Part shown: in pieces, positions 1 through 12,501 of the stretch
Layout of the letters: every line of letters starts with the position of its first letter
Numbering within the stretch: position 1 is the first letter of the stretch
From: Cohnella sp. CFH 77786
GTDB taxonomy: Bacteria; Bacillota; Bacilli; Paenibacillales; Paenibacillaceae
Reading direction: 5' to 3'
Length of the DNA: 64,000 bases
Assembly (NCBI RefSeq): GCF_019400745.1
Contig: NZ_WJIB01000004.1
Span: 124,001 to 188,000, forward strand
The notes under the pieces: generated by a model
The model's database searches: none
Told to the model about the DNA's origin: nothing
Seen by the model: only the letters and a program-made list of their open reading frames with translations
Program-made: the position numbers and the translations under genes

Positions 1-679
1 CGAAAGGGATCTGAGTCTTCAAGGCGATCAGCACTCCGAATGGAACGACAGCCTCGAACACCCAGCTTGCGGCTGTGATCAGCCAGGCCTGAAACGCTCT
101 CCGCGTTCTCAGTCGCCGGAGCAGCAGGAGCTGCCTTTCTGCGAATCGGATGCCGCGTTGGTTGGCGAAACGAAGTCCTGCCAGCAGGAGGATCAGGCCG
201 AGCACCGCCGCCCCGGCGATGAAGAAACCGCCGCCCGGAACCCAATCGACGCCGAGTACGGCTAATCCGATTCCCCCGAACAGCAGAAGAACGGATATAT
301 CCATCACCCTCATGACCGCGACCGTGTGGAGTGCCTCGTCCCAGTTTTGGCGCTCTAGTTTGGCAGCCAGACCGGTTCGAACGAGGTCGCCTGCTTTGAT
401 GGGGAGCAGGTGGTTGATGAAGAGGCTGTAACCGAGCGGCGCGACGTGTTTCCACGCGGATTGCCTGGCATTGGCGTACAGCTTCCAGGCCGCGGATTTC
501 AGCAGGAACGACGCGGCGTAAGCGATTGTCATGATCACGAGTATTCCCGGTGATCGGAGCAAGGAGGAGAAGGCGGCCGACAGCTCGCGGACCTGCAGAT
601 AACGTCCCGCCAACCAAGCGAAAACCGCCAGCATCGCGACGCCGACGGCTCCCCGCAGTATTTTCGCTATCGAAACCAT
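1..679 (-). CDS. Flippase-like integral membrane protein (LPG_synthase_TM/UPF0104 family), truncated by window edge
   Basis: The open frame starts at ATG 679 (AATCGGAGG seven bases upstream) and runs off the left end of the window, so only about 226 N-terminal residues are present. The product begins MVSIAKILRGAVG and is a multi-span hydrophobic protein. The segment LPIKAGDLVRTGLAAKL matches the signature LP.KAG-(D/E)-x-x-R of the LPG_synthase_TM family, to which the flippase half of MprF and the AglD/YbhN proteins belong. Such proteins are thought to move or modify membrane lipids. Without the C-terminus it cannot be told whether a lysyl-transferase domain follows. A perfect palindrome overlaps its promoter region. 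Confidence 0.75.
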   Translation of the reverse strand, partial: MVSIAKILRGAVGVAMLAVFAWLAGRYLQVRELSAAFSSLLRSPGILVIMTIAYAASFLLKSAAWKLYANARQSAWKHVAPLGYSLFINHLLPIKAGDLVRTGLAAKLERQNWDEALHTVAVMRVMDISVLLLFGGIGLAVLGVDWVPGGGFFIAGAAVLGLILLLAGLRFANQRGIRFAERQLLLLRRLRTRRAFQAWLITAASWVFEAVVPFGVLIALKTQIPF

Positions 680-730
680 CGCTTTTCCTCCGATTAGAGC
701 TTCGCAGAGTTGTCCGCTGCTACGGCGGCG

Positions 731-753
731 ATTATAGATGAGAACAATTCTCA
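731..753 (-). promoter_or_regulatory. TATAAT -10 box with adjacent Fur-like palindrome
   Basis: On the minus strand a TATAAT (731-736) lies about 50 bp upstream of the flippase-like gene. Directly upstream of it is a perfect palindrome, TGAGAA-N3-TTCTCA (739-753). It resembles the 7-1-7 Fur/Zur consensus with three mismatches and sits where a repressor would block RNA polymerase. No convincing -35 is visible. The assignment to Fur-type regulators is an inference. Confidence 0.4.
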
Positions 754-865
754 ACATTCTACTTAGTATACTTGCGGGCGCCCACAGCGTCAAATGAGTG
801 TTTGCCTGGTATTTCCTGGGATGCGGGTTTACCTGGGGTAAACTGGGATAAAGAGAATTATTCTG

Positions 866-1010
866 GCTGAGTCTGCGTGAGTCTGGGTGAGTCTGGTGAG
901 TCTGCGTGAGTCTGGGTGAGTCTGGTGAGTCTGGTGAGTCTGGTGAGTCTGGTGAGTCTGGTGAGTCTGCGTGAGTCTGGGTGAGTCTGTTTGAGTCTGC
1001 GTGAGTCTGG
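866..1010. repeat. Short tandem repeat, GTGAGTCTG units (about 15 copies)
   Basis: Fifteen GAGTCT cores are spaced 9 or 10 bases apart, the spacing being set by units GTGAGTCTG, GTGAGTCTGG and GTGAGTCTGC. The mix of two unit lengths breaks any reading frame. The minus-strand reading gives a low-complexity L-T-R peptide with no ribosome binding site, so I treat the array as non-coding. It lies between the 5' end of the flippase-like gene and the 3' end of ypdA. Confidence 0.9.
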
Positions 1011-1068
1011 ATTGTCCCTATGGTTAGCCCTGAAGACTACGCTACCGAAGGCTTCCATTCCATTTAAA

Positions 1069-1250
1069 GGGAAAACCTCCCATTAAATTGCGTCGATGAG
1101 TCGATTTGAACGATATTTGTGGGAAAACTCACCATTAAATACACGCATTCTCCGAAATACCGTCCTTATAGCAAATATTAGTGGGAGGTTTTCCAACTAA
1201 TTGATCCAGGACCTCTTACTGAAGTGATTAATGGGAGGTTTTCCCACTAT
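1069..1250. repeat. Four copies of a GTGGGAAAACCTCCCATTAA palindromic element
   Basis: Copies are at about 1069-1089 and 1119-1140 (forward) and 1178-1200 and 1227-1247 (reverse). Each is itself an imperfect palindrome (GGGA-N5-TCCC). Two forward copies facing two reverse copies give the block an overall inverted symmetry, so large stem-loops between the pairs are possible. It fills the gap downstream of ypdA. Function is unknown; it could act as an RNA 3'-end structure or a protein-binding cluster. Confidence 0.75.
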
Positions 1251-1259
1251 TCTTTTTTT

Positions 1260-2252
1260 CTAACCTTCCCGATCACGCTTCGCCACGAGATGTTCCGCGA
1301 TTTTGCGCCCGTGAAAGCGGCCGCTTTCGATAAAGATCTCGTTCGCGTCCCTCCCCGTGGACACGACTCCCGCCAAATACAAACCGGGAACGTTCGTCTC
1401 CATCGTATCGGGGTCATGAGTCGGGGGGATATCCCCATCCGGCGCTTGGACGCCCATCGCACGCAGAAAGCCGCGATCCGGTCGGAAACCCGTCAGGGCG
1501 AGCACAAAATCGCACCCGAGTTGTTCGGTGTTGCGGGCGGTTTGAATGGTTACCTCATCCGTACGAATCGCGATCACACGAGATTGGAGCCTGAGCTCGA
1601 TTCTCCCCTTGCTCACCATGCTGTCGAAGATCGGCCGTACCCACGGTTTAATGTTCGCGGAGACCGATTCTCCTCGGTAAACTACCGTCACCTTGGCTCC
1701 GACGCGTTCCAGCTCCAGCGCGGCATCCACCGCGGAATTGCTGCCGCCGATGACCACGGCCCGCATGCCGGCGTACGGATGCGATTCGCGGAAAAAATGC
1801 GTCACGTGCGGAAGCTCCTCTCCCGGAATGCCGATCCGGTTCGGATGATCGAAATAACCCGTGGCCACGACGACCGCTTGAGCCCTCGTCTCCAACGCTT
1901 CTCCGCTGCGCCGGACGGACCGTACGATAAACGCCCCGTCCTCCGTCCGTTCCACGGCCGTCACTTTCTCGTACCTGCGAATCCGCATGTTGCGCCGCTC
2001 GGAGACGATGCGGTAATAATGAAGCGCTTCAAGCCTGGACGGCTTATCGTGCGGGGTAATAAATGGAACACCCGCAATCTCCAGCAGCGCCGGCGTACTG
2101 AAAAACTGCATATTCGTCGGGTAACATGTGATGGAATGGACGATGTTCTCCTTCTCGATGACGAGCGGATCGAACCCCTTATCCTGCAGCTCCGCGGCGG
2201 CCGACAATCCGCACGGCCCGGCCCCGATGACAACGACATCCTCGATCCTCAC
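1260..2252 (-). CDS. ypdA: YpdA-family FAD/NAD(P)-dependent oxidoreductase (putative bacillithiol disulfide reductase)
   Basis: A 330-residue flavoprotein. The N-terminus carries the FAD dinucleotide fold (VVVIGAGPCGLSAAAEL, residues 6-22). A second Rossmann motif, VVIGGSNSAVDAALEL, lies near residue 170 and binds NAD(P)H. The segment HSITCYPTNMQFFSTP is characteristic of YpdA/Bdr, which reduces bacillithiol disulfide in low-GC Gram-positives. A GTG start at 2252 is preceded by AGGGAG about ten bases upstream. It is transcribed alone, with a 50-bp tandem repeat array occupying its upstream region. Family assignment is strong; the bacillithiol role is inferred from homologues. Confidence 0.88.
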   Translation of the reverse strand: MRIEDVVVIGAGPCGLSAAAELQDKGFDPLVIEKENIVHSITCYPTNMQFFSTPALLEIAGVPFITPHDKPSRLEALHYYRIVSERRNMRIRRYEKVTAVERTEDGAFIVRSVRRSGEALETRAQAVVVATGYFDHPNRIGIPGEELPHVTHFFRESHPYAGMRAVVIGGSNSAVDAALELERVGAKVTVVYRGESVSANIKPWVRPIFDSMVSKGRIELRLQSRVIAIRTDEVTIQTARNTEQLGCDFVLALTGFRPDRGFLRAMGVQAPDGDIPPTHDPDTMETNVPGLYLAGVVSTGRDANEIFIESGRFHGRKIAEHLVAKRDREG

Positions 2253-2340
2253 GTTCTCGCACTCCCTGTTCGTGCTTTTTCTATTCTGTAAATTTTACTT
2301 CAACGCTGGTCGGGAAGCAAAAGGAGGAGGAGGCACTTTG

Positions 2341-2743
2341 TCCCGCCAACCCGCCAAAATAATGTCTCTCCGTCACGATTCCGCTCTTTATCCCGCCAAA
2401 ACGCCAAAATAATGTCTCTCTGACACTATCCCTCGCATTCTCCCGCCAACCCGCCAAAATAATGTCCCTCCGTCACGATCCCTTGCAACGTCCCGCCAAC
2501 CCGCCAAAATTATGTCTTTCCGCCACTATTCCTCGCATTCTCCCACCAACCCGCCAAAATAATGTCCTTCCGTCACTATCCCAAGCATTGTCCCGCCATA
2601 CCGCCAAAATAATGTACCTCAGTCACTACCCCCACGCAATGTCCCGCCAACCCGCCATAATAATGTCCCTCCGCCACTATTCCTCGCATTCTCACGTCAA
2701 GCCGCGAAAACAATGTCCCTCCGTCACTCTTATGCTCTTTATA
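2341..2743. repeat. Tandem array of 50-bp units (8 copies), CCGCCAAAATAATGT family
   Basis: Units start at 2341, 2391, 2441, 2491, 2541, 2591, 2642 and about 2693, an almost perfect 50-bp period. The core is TCCCGCCAACCCGCCAAAAT followed by AATGTC and a CCGTCACTATT segment. The period is not a multiple of three and no frame stays open with a ribosome binding site, so the array is non-coding. It lies between the ATP synthase operon terminator and ypdA. A related 50-bp array occurs at 44876-45003. Confidence 0.92.
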
Positions 2744-2830
2744 CCAATGAGCCCTCACCTTTCGGAATGACACTCTTAAAACTCGCCTAATTGGCGCACA
2801 CAGCACCATCCACCGCTCGCCCCACGCACG

Positions 2831-2876
2831 CAAAAAGCCCGCAGCGCAAACCCCCGAGGGGGCCGTGCTGCGGGCT
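2831..2876 (-). terminator. Rho-independent terminator of the atp operon
   Basis: On the minus strand AGCCCGCAGC and GCTGCGGGCT form a 10-bp stem, with a C-rich/G-rich inner stem, followed by TTTTTGCG. It lies 16 bp beyond the atpC stop codon. Confidence 0.9.
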
Positions 2877-2891
2877 TTCCCGCCTAACAGC

Positions 2892-3293
2892 TTATTCGCC
2901 GCCGGCGGCCGTGATCCGGCTGAGCGCGCGCTGCAGAGCGAGCTCCGCGCGCTTGTGGTCGATCTCGGTCGAGCGGTCGGCCAAGCGGCGCTCGGCGCGT
3001 TCCTTGGCCTGGCGGGCCCGGATTACGTCGATGTCCTGGCCTTGCTCGGCCGCTTCCGCCAGGATCACGACTTTGTCCTTGCGGACTTCCATGAAGCCGC
3101 CATGGACGGCCATGTATTCGTCCTTGCCGTCGATCTTGGCTTTCACGGGCGCGATCTTGAGCGGCGTGACGAGCGGAATGTGGTTCGGCAGAATCCCGAG
3201 CTCACCCGCAACGCCCTTCACGACGACCATGTTCACGTCTTTCTCGTAAACCTTGCGTTCCGGCGTGACGATTTCGAGTCGTAGGGTGCTCAT
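2892..3293 (-). CDS. atpC: ATP synthase F1 subunit epsilon
   Basis: The 133-residue epsilon subunit belongs to the central rotor stalk of the F1Fo ATP synthase. Residues 1-85 form the beta-sandwich that contacts gamma and the c-ring ([18 protein letters not shown], then [16 protein letters not shown]). Residues 90-130 are the charged helical hairpin that can inhibit ATP hydrolysis. The start at 3293 has GGGAGG seven bases upstream. It is the last gene of the atp operon, 27 bp after atpD, and is followed by a strong terminator. Length is normal for the family. Confidence 0.97.
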   Translation of the reverse strand: MSTLRLEIVTPERKVYEKDVNMVVVKGVAGELGILPNHIPLVTPLKIAPVKAKIDGKDEYMAVHGGFMEVRKDKVVILAEAAEQGQDIDVIRARQAKERAERRLADRSTEIDHKRAELALQRALSRITAAGGE

Positions 3294-3320
3294 TTCGATT
3301 CCTCCCTGGCCGGCGGCGGA

Positions 3321-4778
<1,458 letters not shown>

Positions 4779-4851
4779 TCATCCCCGGGCATACGGAAGC
4801 GGATGCTGATTCCTTATTTGGGATCCCATATACTGCCTGCCTTCTAATCCT

Positions 4852-5721
4852 TTATTGCTGCGCGTTGGCGCCGCCGACGATTTCCGCGATTTCCTGTGTG
4901 ATCGCCGCTTGGCGCGCGCGGTTGTAGGTCAGCGTGAGTTGCTGAATCATCTTCGAGGCGTTCTTCGTCGCGTTGCCCATCGCCGTCATCCGAGCCCCGT
5001 GCTCGCTCGCCTTGTTGTCGAGCAGCGCGCTGAACACCAAAGTCTCCGCGTATTTGGGAAGCAGCACTTGAAGCACTTCCTCCGCGGACGGCTCGTATTC
5101 GTAGTCCGCCTTCGCGCCGCCGGCGCCGCCGAGCTCGCTCGCGTCGAGCGGGAGCAGCTTCTGCAGCGTCGGGATTTGCGTGATGGCATTGCGGAATTCG
5201 TTGTAGACGAGAACCAGCTCGTCGTACGTTCCGTTCTCGAATCCCTGGACGGCGGCAGCCGCGATCGGTTTCACGTCCGCGAACGTAGGAGAGTCGGTCA
5301 TCCCGGTCACTTCCTGCGCGATCGGGATATTCCGTCTCCGCAAGAAGTCGCGGCCTTTGCGCCCGATGACGAAGACCGAATATTGATCTTGCGAGCTATG
5401 CTTCTCGCGAATCGTAATCAGCAGCTTGCGGAGCAGGTTGGTGTTGAGTCCGCCTGCGAGCCCGCGGTCCGAAGTGATCACCAGGTAGGCCGTGCGCTTG
5501 ACCTCGCGGGTCTGAAGCATCGGATGCTTCACGCTGCCGGAGCCGCCCGCGATGCTGAACACCACCTCGCGGAGCTTGTCGGCGTAGGGCCGGGAAGCGA
5601 GCGCCGCGTTCTGGGCGCGCTTCAGCTTGGCGGCCGACACCATCTCCATCGCCTTGGTGATCTGCTTCATGTTCTGCTTGCTCTTGATCGAGCGTTTGAT
5701 TTCGCGCATGCCTTTAGCCAA
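4852..5721 (-). CDS. atpG: ATP synthase F1 subunit gamma
   Basis: The 289-residue gamma subunit is the rotating shaft of F1. The N-terminal helix MREIKRSIKSKQNMKQITKA and the C-terminal segment ASKMIQQLTLTYNRARQA (ending TQEIAEIVGGA) form the antiparallel coiled coil inserted in the alpha3beta3 ring. The central Rossmann-like part contains TSDRGLAGGLNTNLLR. It sits between atpA and atpD in the standard bacterial order. Confidence 0.97.
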   Translation of the reverse strand: MAKGMREIKRSIKSKQNMKQITKAMEMVSAAKLKRAQNAALASRPYADKLREVVFSIAGGSGSVKHPMLQTREVKRTAYLVITSDRGLAGGLNTNLLRKLLITIREKHSSQDQYSVFVIGRKGRDFLRRRNIPIAQEVTGMTDSPTFADVKPIAAAAVQGFENGTYDELVLVYNEFRNAITQIPTLQKLLPLDASELGGAGGAKADYEYEPSAEEVLQVLLPKYAETLVFSALLDNKASEHGARMTAMGNATKNASKMIQQLTLTYNRARQAAITQEIAEIVGGANAQQ

Positions 5722-5786
5722 TCCAAATCACCACCTTATTGCCGGGCCGCCCCCCATCGGACGGTCCCGGCCGCCTGTATCGCGTC

Positions 5787-7307
<1,521 letters not shown>

Positions 7308-7373
7308 TCACCCCTGTTTCCTACGACGCAACCGCTGGCCAGCGGCTCGCCGCTGCCGGTTGTCGTTGATATA

Positions 7374-7919
7374 TTACACGGACGTTTGCAATTGCTTGGA
7401 AAGCCGATCCAGCTTGCCGCGAAGGCTTCCGTCGTACAAGGTATCCCCGATGCGGACGGTAAGCCCGCCAAGCAGCTCTGCATCGACGACGTTTTCTACG
7501 CGTACGGTTTTGCCGGTCAGCGCGCCGAATTGGGCGGCCAGCTTGCTCTTGTATTCCTCGGACAACGGCTTGGCCGAAGTCACGAGCGCGTCGGCGCGTC
7601 CCAGGACGCTGCCCGACACGATGCGATAGGCATCGAGCAAGGAGGCGATCTCGCTCTGGCGTCCGCGTTCGATCAGCAGGCTGATCGTATTCAGGACGAT
7701 GGAGGACGCTTTACCGCCGAATGCGGCTTGAATCGCCTTCACCTTGCTCTCCGCCGTAATGCCCGGAGCGGCCAGGAAAGCGCGGATTTCCGCGTCTTTG
7801 CCGGTCGCTTCCACGATCGCTTGCAATTGGGTTTCCGTTTCCGCCACAAGCCCTTGTTCGCGGGCCAGCTCGAACAGCGCCTTGGCATAGCGCCGCGCTA
7901 CGACCGTCCCCCGGCTCAT
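7374..7919 (-). CDS. atpH: ATP synthase F1 subunit delta (stator)
   Basis: The 181-residue delta (OSCP-type) subunit links the peripheral b stalk to the top of the alpha3beta3 ring. Its N-terminal helical domain begins VVARRYAKALFELAREQG, the conserved start of the family. The C-terminal GGLTVRIGDTLYDGSLRGKL matches the conserved tail. Its start overlaps the atpF stop codon by four bases, which suggests translational coupling of the two stator subunits. Confidence 0.96.
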   Translation of the reverse strand: MSRGTVVARRYAKALFELAREQGLVAETETQLQAIVEATGKDAEIRAFLAAPGITAESKVKAIQAAFGGKASSIVLNTISLLIERGRQSEIASLLDAYRIVSGSVLGRADALVTSAKPLSEEYKSKLAAQFGALTGKTVRVENVVDAELLGGLTVRIGDTLYDGSLRGKLDRLSKQLQTSV

Positions 7920-8401
7920 GACTTGTTCCCTACCTCTTGGAGATATTGTTCGACCAGCTGCTGCTGGGTTTGCTCATCGACTTGCTTCTCGATGATCTTG
8001 GAAGCGATCAGGACGGACAGGCCGCTGACTTGCGCCTTGAGCGCGGCGACCGCCTTGTTCTTCTCGCTCTCGATGTCGCGAAGCGCTTCTTCTTTCAAGC
8101 GGCTCGCTTCGCTGCGTGCAGCCGCGAGAATTTCGTCCGCTTGCTTGGAGCCCGTCGACTTCGCTTGCTCGATGATGTCGTAAGCTTCCTTGCGGGCTTG
8201 TTGCAGGGCTTGCTTCTGCTCTTCGATATATTGGTTCGCTTCATCGCGGTTCTTCTGCGCGTTCTCCATCTGTTCCAGGACCATCTGGCGGCGTTTCTCC
8301 ATGACTCCGAACAATGGCTTGAAGGCGTAACGCTGAAGCAGGAAGAACAGGACCGCGAAGGCGACCAACTGGATCAGGAAATTTTCCCATAAGAAATTCA
8401 A
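7916..8401 (-). CDS. atpF: ATP synthase Fo subunit b (stator)
   Basis: The 161-residue b subunit has one N-terminal membrane helix (LIQLVAFAVLFFLLQRY, about residues 10-26). A long charged helix rich in A, E, K and Q follows and dimerises as the peripheral stalk. GGGTGAAG-type spacing precedes the ATG at 8401. It overlaps atpH and follows atpE after 105 bp. Confidence 0.95.
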   Translation of the reverse strand: MNFLWENFLIQLVAFAVLFFLLQRYAFKPLFGVMEKRRQMVLEQMENAQKNRDEANQYIEEQKQALQQARKEAYDIIEQAKSTGSKQADEILAAARSEASRLKEEALRDIESEKNKAVAALKAQVSGLSVLIASKIIEKQVDEQTQQQLVEQYLQEVGNKS

Positions 8402-8506
8402 CGGAACTTCACTCCTTTCACACGGCTGAACTCATCTTGCTCGGGTTAATGGCAAAAGGAAGGCGAGGAGGCAAGTGGCACTCCGCGCCCTGCAGTTTAT
8501 TGATGG

Positions 8507-9528
<1,022 letters not shown>

Positions 9529-9529
9529 C

Positions 9530-9946
9530 TTATTGCTTCTCACCCCTTTCATCGGAGGCGTGACCGCCGGTTTGGCGGCTTATGGCTGATAATCCCAATA
9601 TCAGTGTGACCAACGGCCCCGCTAATAAACCGGCCGCCGTCGCCGGGAGATTAAACTCCAGGTAGCGGACGGAAATCACGGCCGCCAGCACGCCGATGGC
9701 GGCGCGGGACACGAAGCCGAACATGCCGAATCGGCTGCGCTGCCCGCCCGCGGCTCTCGCCGCGATGGCCGAAACCTTCCAAGCCAGGTGCAAGGAAACG
9801 AGGAAGCCTCCGGCCACGCCCATGAGGAAACCTCCGAAAACCGGCTTCCAATCGGGGCGGAACGCCCAACCCAAGCAACCCAAGGACAAAAAAAATAGCG
9901 TCATGCGCGCGTTTCTCCGCATCAAAGAAGGCAAGTCGTTCATCAC
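9530..9946 (-). CDS. atpI: ATP synthase protein I
   Basis: A 138-residue protein with four predicted membrane helices, the AtpI accessory factor that helps assemble the c-ring in other bacteria. The C-terminus is hydrophilic (RQTGGHASDERGEKQ). It overlaps the upstream atpZ by four bases and is two bases from the atpB start, so the three are probably translationally coupled. AtpI sequences diverge strongly, so the call relies on topology, size and operon position. Confidence 0.85.
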   Translation of the reverse strand: MMNDLPSLMRRNARMTLFFLSLGCLGWAFRPDWKPVFGGFLMGVAGGFLVSLHLAWKVSAIAARAAGGQRSRFGMFGFVSRAAIGVLAAVISVRYLEFNLPATAAGLLAGPLVTLILGLSAISRQTGGHASDERGEKQ

Positions 9947-10191
9947 GGTCTCCGTTTCCCCGAGAACTTGCGGATCGTCGTCACGGCGGTGCCGATTCCG
10001 GCAACCAGTCCGGCGATGACGCCGGTCAAGTACCCGTAATCGGTTCCATTCCGGTCGTCATATAGCGTTCCCAGCCACCAGCCAAGCACCACGCATACCG
10101 CGAATTCCACTCCCAGTCCCATGACAAGGCCCGCGGTTTTCCACGGATTTTCGTCTTGGGGCGGCTTGGACCCGTGCGGAGAGTCCGTCAT
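9943..10191 (-). CDS. atpZ: AtpZ/AtpI-family membrane protein
   Basis: An 82-residue protein with two membrane helices (GLVMGLGVEFAVCVVLGWWLG and GYLTGVIAGLVAGIGTAVTTI). The GWWLGTLYDDRNGTDYGY segment between them is typical of the AtpZ family. Family members sit at the head of atp operons and have been linked to magnesium or ATP-synthase function. AAGGAG precedes the ATG at 10191 by nine bases. It is the first gene of the operon, directly behind a good sigma-A promoter. Confidence 0.85.
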   Translation of the reverse strand: MTDSPHGSKPPQDENPWKTAGLVMGLGVEFAVCVVLGWWLGTLYDDRNGTDYGYLTGVIAGLVAGIGTAVTTIRKFSGKRRP

Positions 10192-10269
10192 CCTTACTCG
10201 CTCCTTCGATGCCCATGTCGTCGAAACGGCTTGTCAAGTAAGCCCTTTCTCCCCCATGTTCCACGTTTT

Positions 10270-10299
10270 ATTGTATCTTTCGGTTACAACGTTTGTCAA
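10270..10299 (-). promoter_or_regulatory. Sigma-A promoter of the atp operon
   Basis: On the minus strand TTGACA (10294-10299) and TACAAT (10270-10275) are separated by 18 bp. They lie about 80 bp upstream of atpZ. The rest of the atpZ-wecB gap holds the wecB terminator and nothing else recognised. Confidence 0.8.
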
Positions 10300-10483
10300 T
10301 GAAACCAAATTCAAAAATTGTGTGAACGGACAAGCCCGAAACCCCTGTCAGATCAAGACTTCCGAGGTTTTTGAACCGTACAGTTCCACTGTATGCTGTA
10401 TGTTCCCGCCGCGCTGCCGCGCCTCCCGCGGATCGTTTTCCAGGTTTCGGATATATCGGTTCTTAACCCGCATGCCGCCAAAC

Positions 10484-10531
10484 GCAAAAAGGGAACCCGA
10501 TCCGCCGCCGTTTAAGCGCGGAGAGGTTCCC
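10484..10531 (-). terminator. Terminator downstream of wecB
   Basis: On the minus strand GGGAACC (10525-10531) pairs with GGTTCCC (10491-10497), followed by TTTTTGCG. It lies 17 bp after the wecB stop codon, and separates wecB from the atp promoter. Confidence 0.85.
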
Positions 10532-10548
10532 ATTCCTGCGGACCGGGT

Positions 10549-11685
10549 TTACCGGAACGAATCCGGCCGGTCCCCGCGGCCGAAATGATGAAGGATGGCT
10601 TGCACGATGCGCTTGGACGCTTGGCCGTCCCCGTAAGGATTCGCGGCTTTGCTCATCCGCTCGTAAGCGGCGCTGTCCGTCAGCAGCGCCCGCGCCCGGC
10701 CGTATACCTTCTCTTCGTCGGTGCCGACGAGCTCCAGCGTGCCGGCCTCGATGCCCTCCGGCCGCTCCGTCGTATCGCGCAGGACGAGCGTCGGAACTCC
10801 GAATGACGGGGCTTCCTCCTGAAGCCCCCCCGAGTCCGTCATGATCATGAAAGCGTGCGGATAGAAATTGTGGAACTCGAAAACGTCCAACGGCTCGATC
10901 AGCTTCACGCGGGGGTGATCGCCGAGAATCTCATTCGCCGGCTCGCGCACGGCCGGGTTCGGATGCACGGCGTACACGACGGCGACGTCCTCGAATTCGT
11001 CGGCCAGCCGCTTCACCGCGCGGAAAATGTTGCGGTGCGGTTCCCCGATCGCTTCGCGGCGATGCGCGGTCATCAGGATCATCCGTTTGCCCTTCGCCCA
11101 ATCGAGCACGGGATGCCGGAAGCTCGGGTCGACCGTATATTGGAAAACGTCCGTTGCCGTGTTGCCCGTCACGTAGATGCGGTCCGCCGGCTTGTTCTCC
11201 TTCAGCAGATTGCCCGCGGACCATTCCGTCGGCGCGAAGTGGACGTCGGAGAGGACGCCCGCGAGCTGACGGTTCATTTCCTCCGGGTACGGGGACAGCT
11301 TGTTCCAGGTCCGAAGCCCCGCTTCGACATGGCCGACTTGTATTTGCTGGACGAATGCCGCGTAGCTGGCCAGAAAACACGTTTGGGTGTCCCCGTGCAC
11401 GAGCACGATGTCGGGCTTCGATTCCGCGAGGACGGGCTCGAGCCCCTCCAATACGCGAACGGTCGTGCCGGTCAGCGTCTGCCGGGGCTGCATCACGTTC
11501 AAATCGTAATCGGGACGGATCTTGAAAAAGTCCAGCACCTGGTCCAGCATTTGGCGATGCTGCGCGGTTACGCAGACAATCGGTTCGATTTGCTCCGGAT
11601 ATTTGCGCAGTTCGAGCACGAGCGGCGCCATCTTCACCGCTTCCGGACGGGTGCCGAATACGGTCATGACCTTGATCTTGCTCAC
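10549..11685 (-). CDS. wecB: UDP-N-acetylglucosamine 2-epimerase (non-hydrolysing)
   Basis: The 378-residue cytoplasmic enzyme interconverts UDP-GlcNAc and UDP-ManNAc, the precursor of wall-polymer linkage units (MnaA in Bacillus). The N-terminal GT-B half begins VMTVFGTRPEAVKMAPL. The signature GHVEAGLRTWNKLSPYPEE and the C-terminal nucleotide-binding segment MTDSGGLQEEAPSFGVPTL are present. It follows upp at 24 bp and ends in a strong terminator, so upp-wecB is a likely two-gene operon. Length is normal. Confidence 0.95.
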   Translation of the reverse strand: MSKIKVMTVFGTRPEAVKMAPLVLELRKYPEQIEPIVCVTAQHRQMLDQVLDFFKIRPDYDLNVMQPRQTLTGTTVRVLEGLEPVLAESKPDIVLVHGDTQTCFLASYAAFVQQIQVGHVEAGLRTWNKLSPYPEEMNRQLAGVLSDVHFAPTEWSAGNLLKENKPADRIYVTGNTATDVFQYTVDPSFRHPVLDWAKGKRMILMTAHRREAIGEPHRNIFRAVKRLADEFEDVAVVYAVHPNPAVREPANEILGDHPRVKLIEPLDVFEFHNFYPHAFMIMTDSGGLQEEAPSFGVPTLVLRDTTERPEGIEAGTLELVGTDEEKVYGRARALLTDSAAYERMSKAANPYGDGQASKRIVQAILHHFGRGDRPDSFR

Positions 11686-11709
11686 GTTGGGGTCTCTCCT
11701 CCGCTCAAA

Positions 11710-12339
11710 CTAATTGGTGCCGTACAGCCGGTCGCCCGCGTCTCCAAGACCGGGCACGATGTAGCCGTGTTCGTTCAGCCGCTCGTCCAGCGCCGCTAAA
11801 TAGATGTCCACGTCGGGATGGCGCTCCTGGACGGCCTTCACGCCCTCCGGCGCGGCGATGAGGCACATCAGCTTCGTCGGCCGGCAGCCTCTCTTCTTAA
11901 GCAGGTCGATCGCGGCGTTCGCCGACCCGCCCGTGGCCAGCATCGGATCGATGACGATCAGCTCCCGCTCCTCGACATCCGTCGGCAGGCTGACGTAGTA
12001 TTCGACCGGCTGCAGCGTATCGTGGTCCCGGTACATGCCGATGTGTCCCACTTTCGCGGAAGGCAGGATTTGCAGCACTCCGTCCACCATGCCCAGCCCC
12101 GCGCGCAGGATCGGCACCAGCCCCATCGTTCTGCCGGCAATGCGGCGCCCTACGGCTTCCGCGACCGGCGTATGTACCGCAATCTCTTCCAGAGGGAGAT
12201 CCCGTGTCAACTCATAGGCCATGAGCATCGCCACTTCGTCCACCAATTCGCGGAATTGCTTCGTATTCGTTTCCTTGTCGCGTATGATCGTCACTTTATG
12301 CTGAATCAGCGGATGATCGCAAATCACGAGTCGCCCCAT
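11710..12339 (-). CDS. upp: Uracil phosphoribosyltransferase
   Basis: The 209-residue pyrimidine-salvage enzyme makes UMP from uracil and PRPP. The PRPP-binding loop is [16 protein letters not shown], and the uracil-binding tail reads [25 protein letters not shown] choose ATG 12339 ([11 protein letters not shown]) because GGGAGG stands six bases before it; ten extra upstream residues have no such support. An extended -10 promoter lies about 60 bp upstream. Confidence 0.96.
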   Translation of the reverse strand: MGRLVICDHPLIQHKVTIIRDKETNTKQFRELVDEVAMLMAYELTRDLPLEEIAVHTPVAEAVGRRIAGRTMGLVPILRAGLGMVDGVLQILPSAKVGHIGMYRDHDTLQPVEYYVSLPTDVEERELIVIDPMLATGGSANAAIDLLKKRGCRPTKLMCLIAAPEGVKAVQERHPDVDIYLAALDERLNEHGYIVPGLGDAGDRLYGTN

Positions 12340-12400
12340 GATTTTCCTCCCTCTCGTTCTCTGCCCCAAAACACGGCGATGTCGATTTTACTTGCCCTTC

Positions 12401-12430
12401 ATTATAGCATTGTCTCCCGAACCTTGCGAA
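12401..12430 (-). promoter_or_regulatory. Extended -10 promoter of upp
   Basis: Minus strand: TTCGCA (12425-12430), 18-bp spacer, TATAAT (12401-12406) preceded by TGC, an extended -10. It is positioned for upp-wecB transcription. Confidence 0.6.
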
Positions 12431-12501
12431 CCGGCCCCGAATCCGCACGGAATCCGGGACATTCGCATAGCATGGAGCATCGATAACAGGGAGGAATACC
12501 T

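Noticed and set aside
858..1058. Minus-strand 66-codon frame with an LTRLTR peptide
   Set aside because: It is the translation of a 9/10-bp tandem repeat, lacks a ribosome binding site, and the mixed unit length is not compatible with coding selection.
1224..2291. Plus-strand frame of 355 codons opposite ypdA
   Set aside because: Shadow of ypdA with arginine/histidine-rich, domain-free translation.
2462..2770. 102-codon frame in the 50-bp array
   Set aside because: Repeat-derived, no ribosome binding site, frame not preserved between units.
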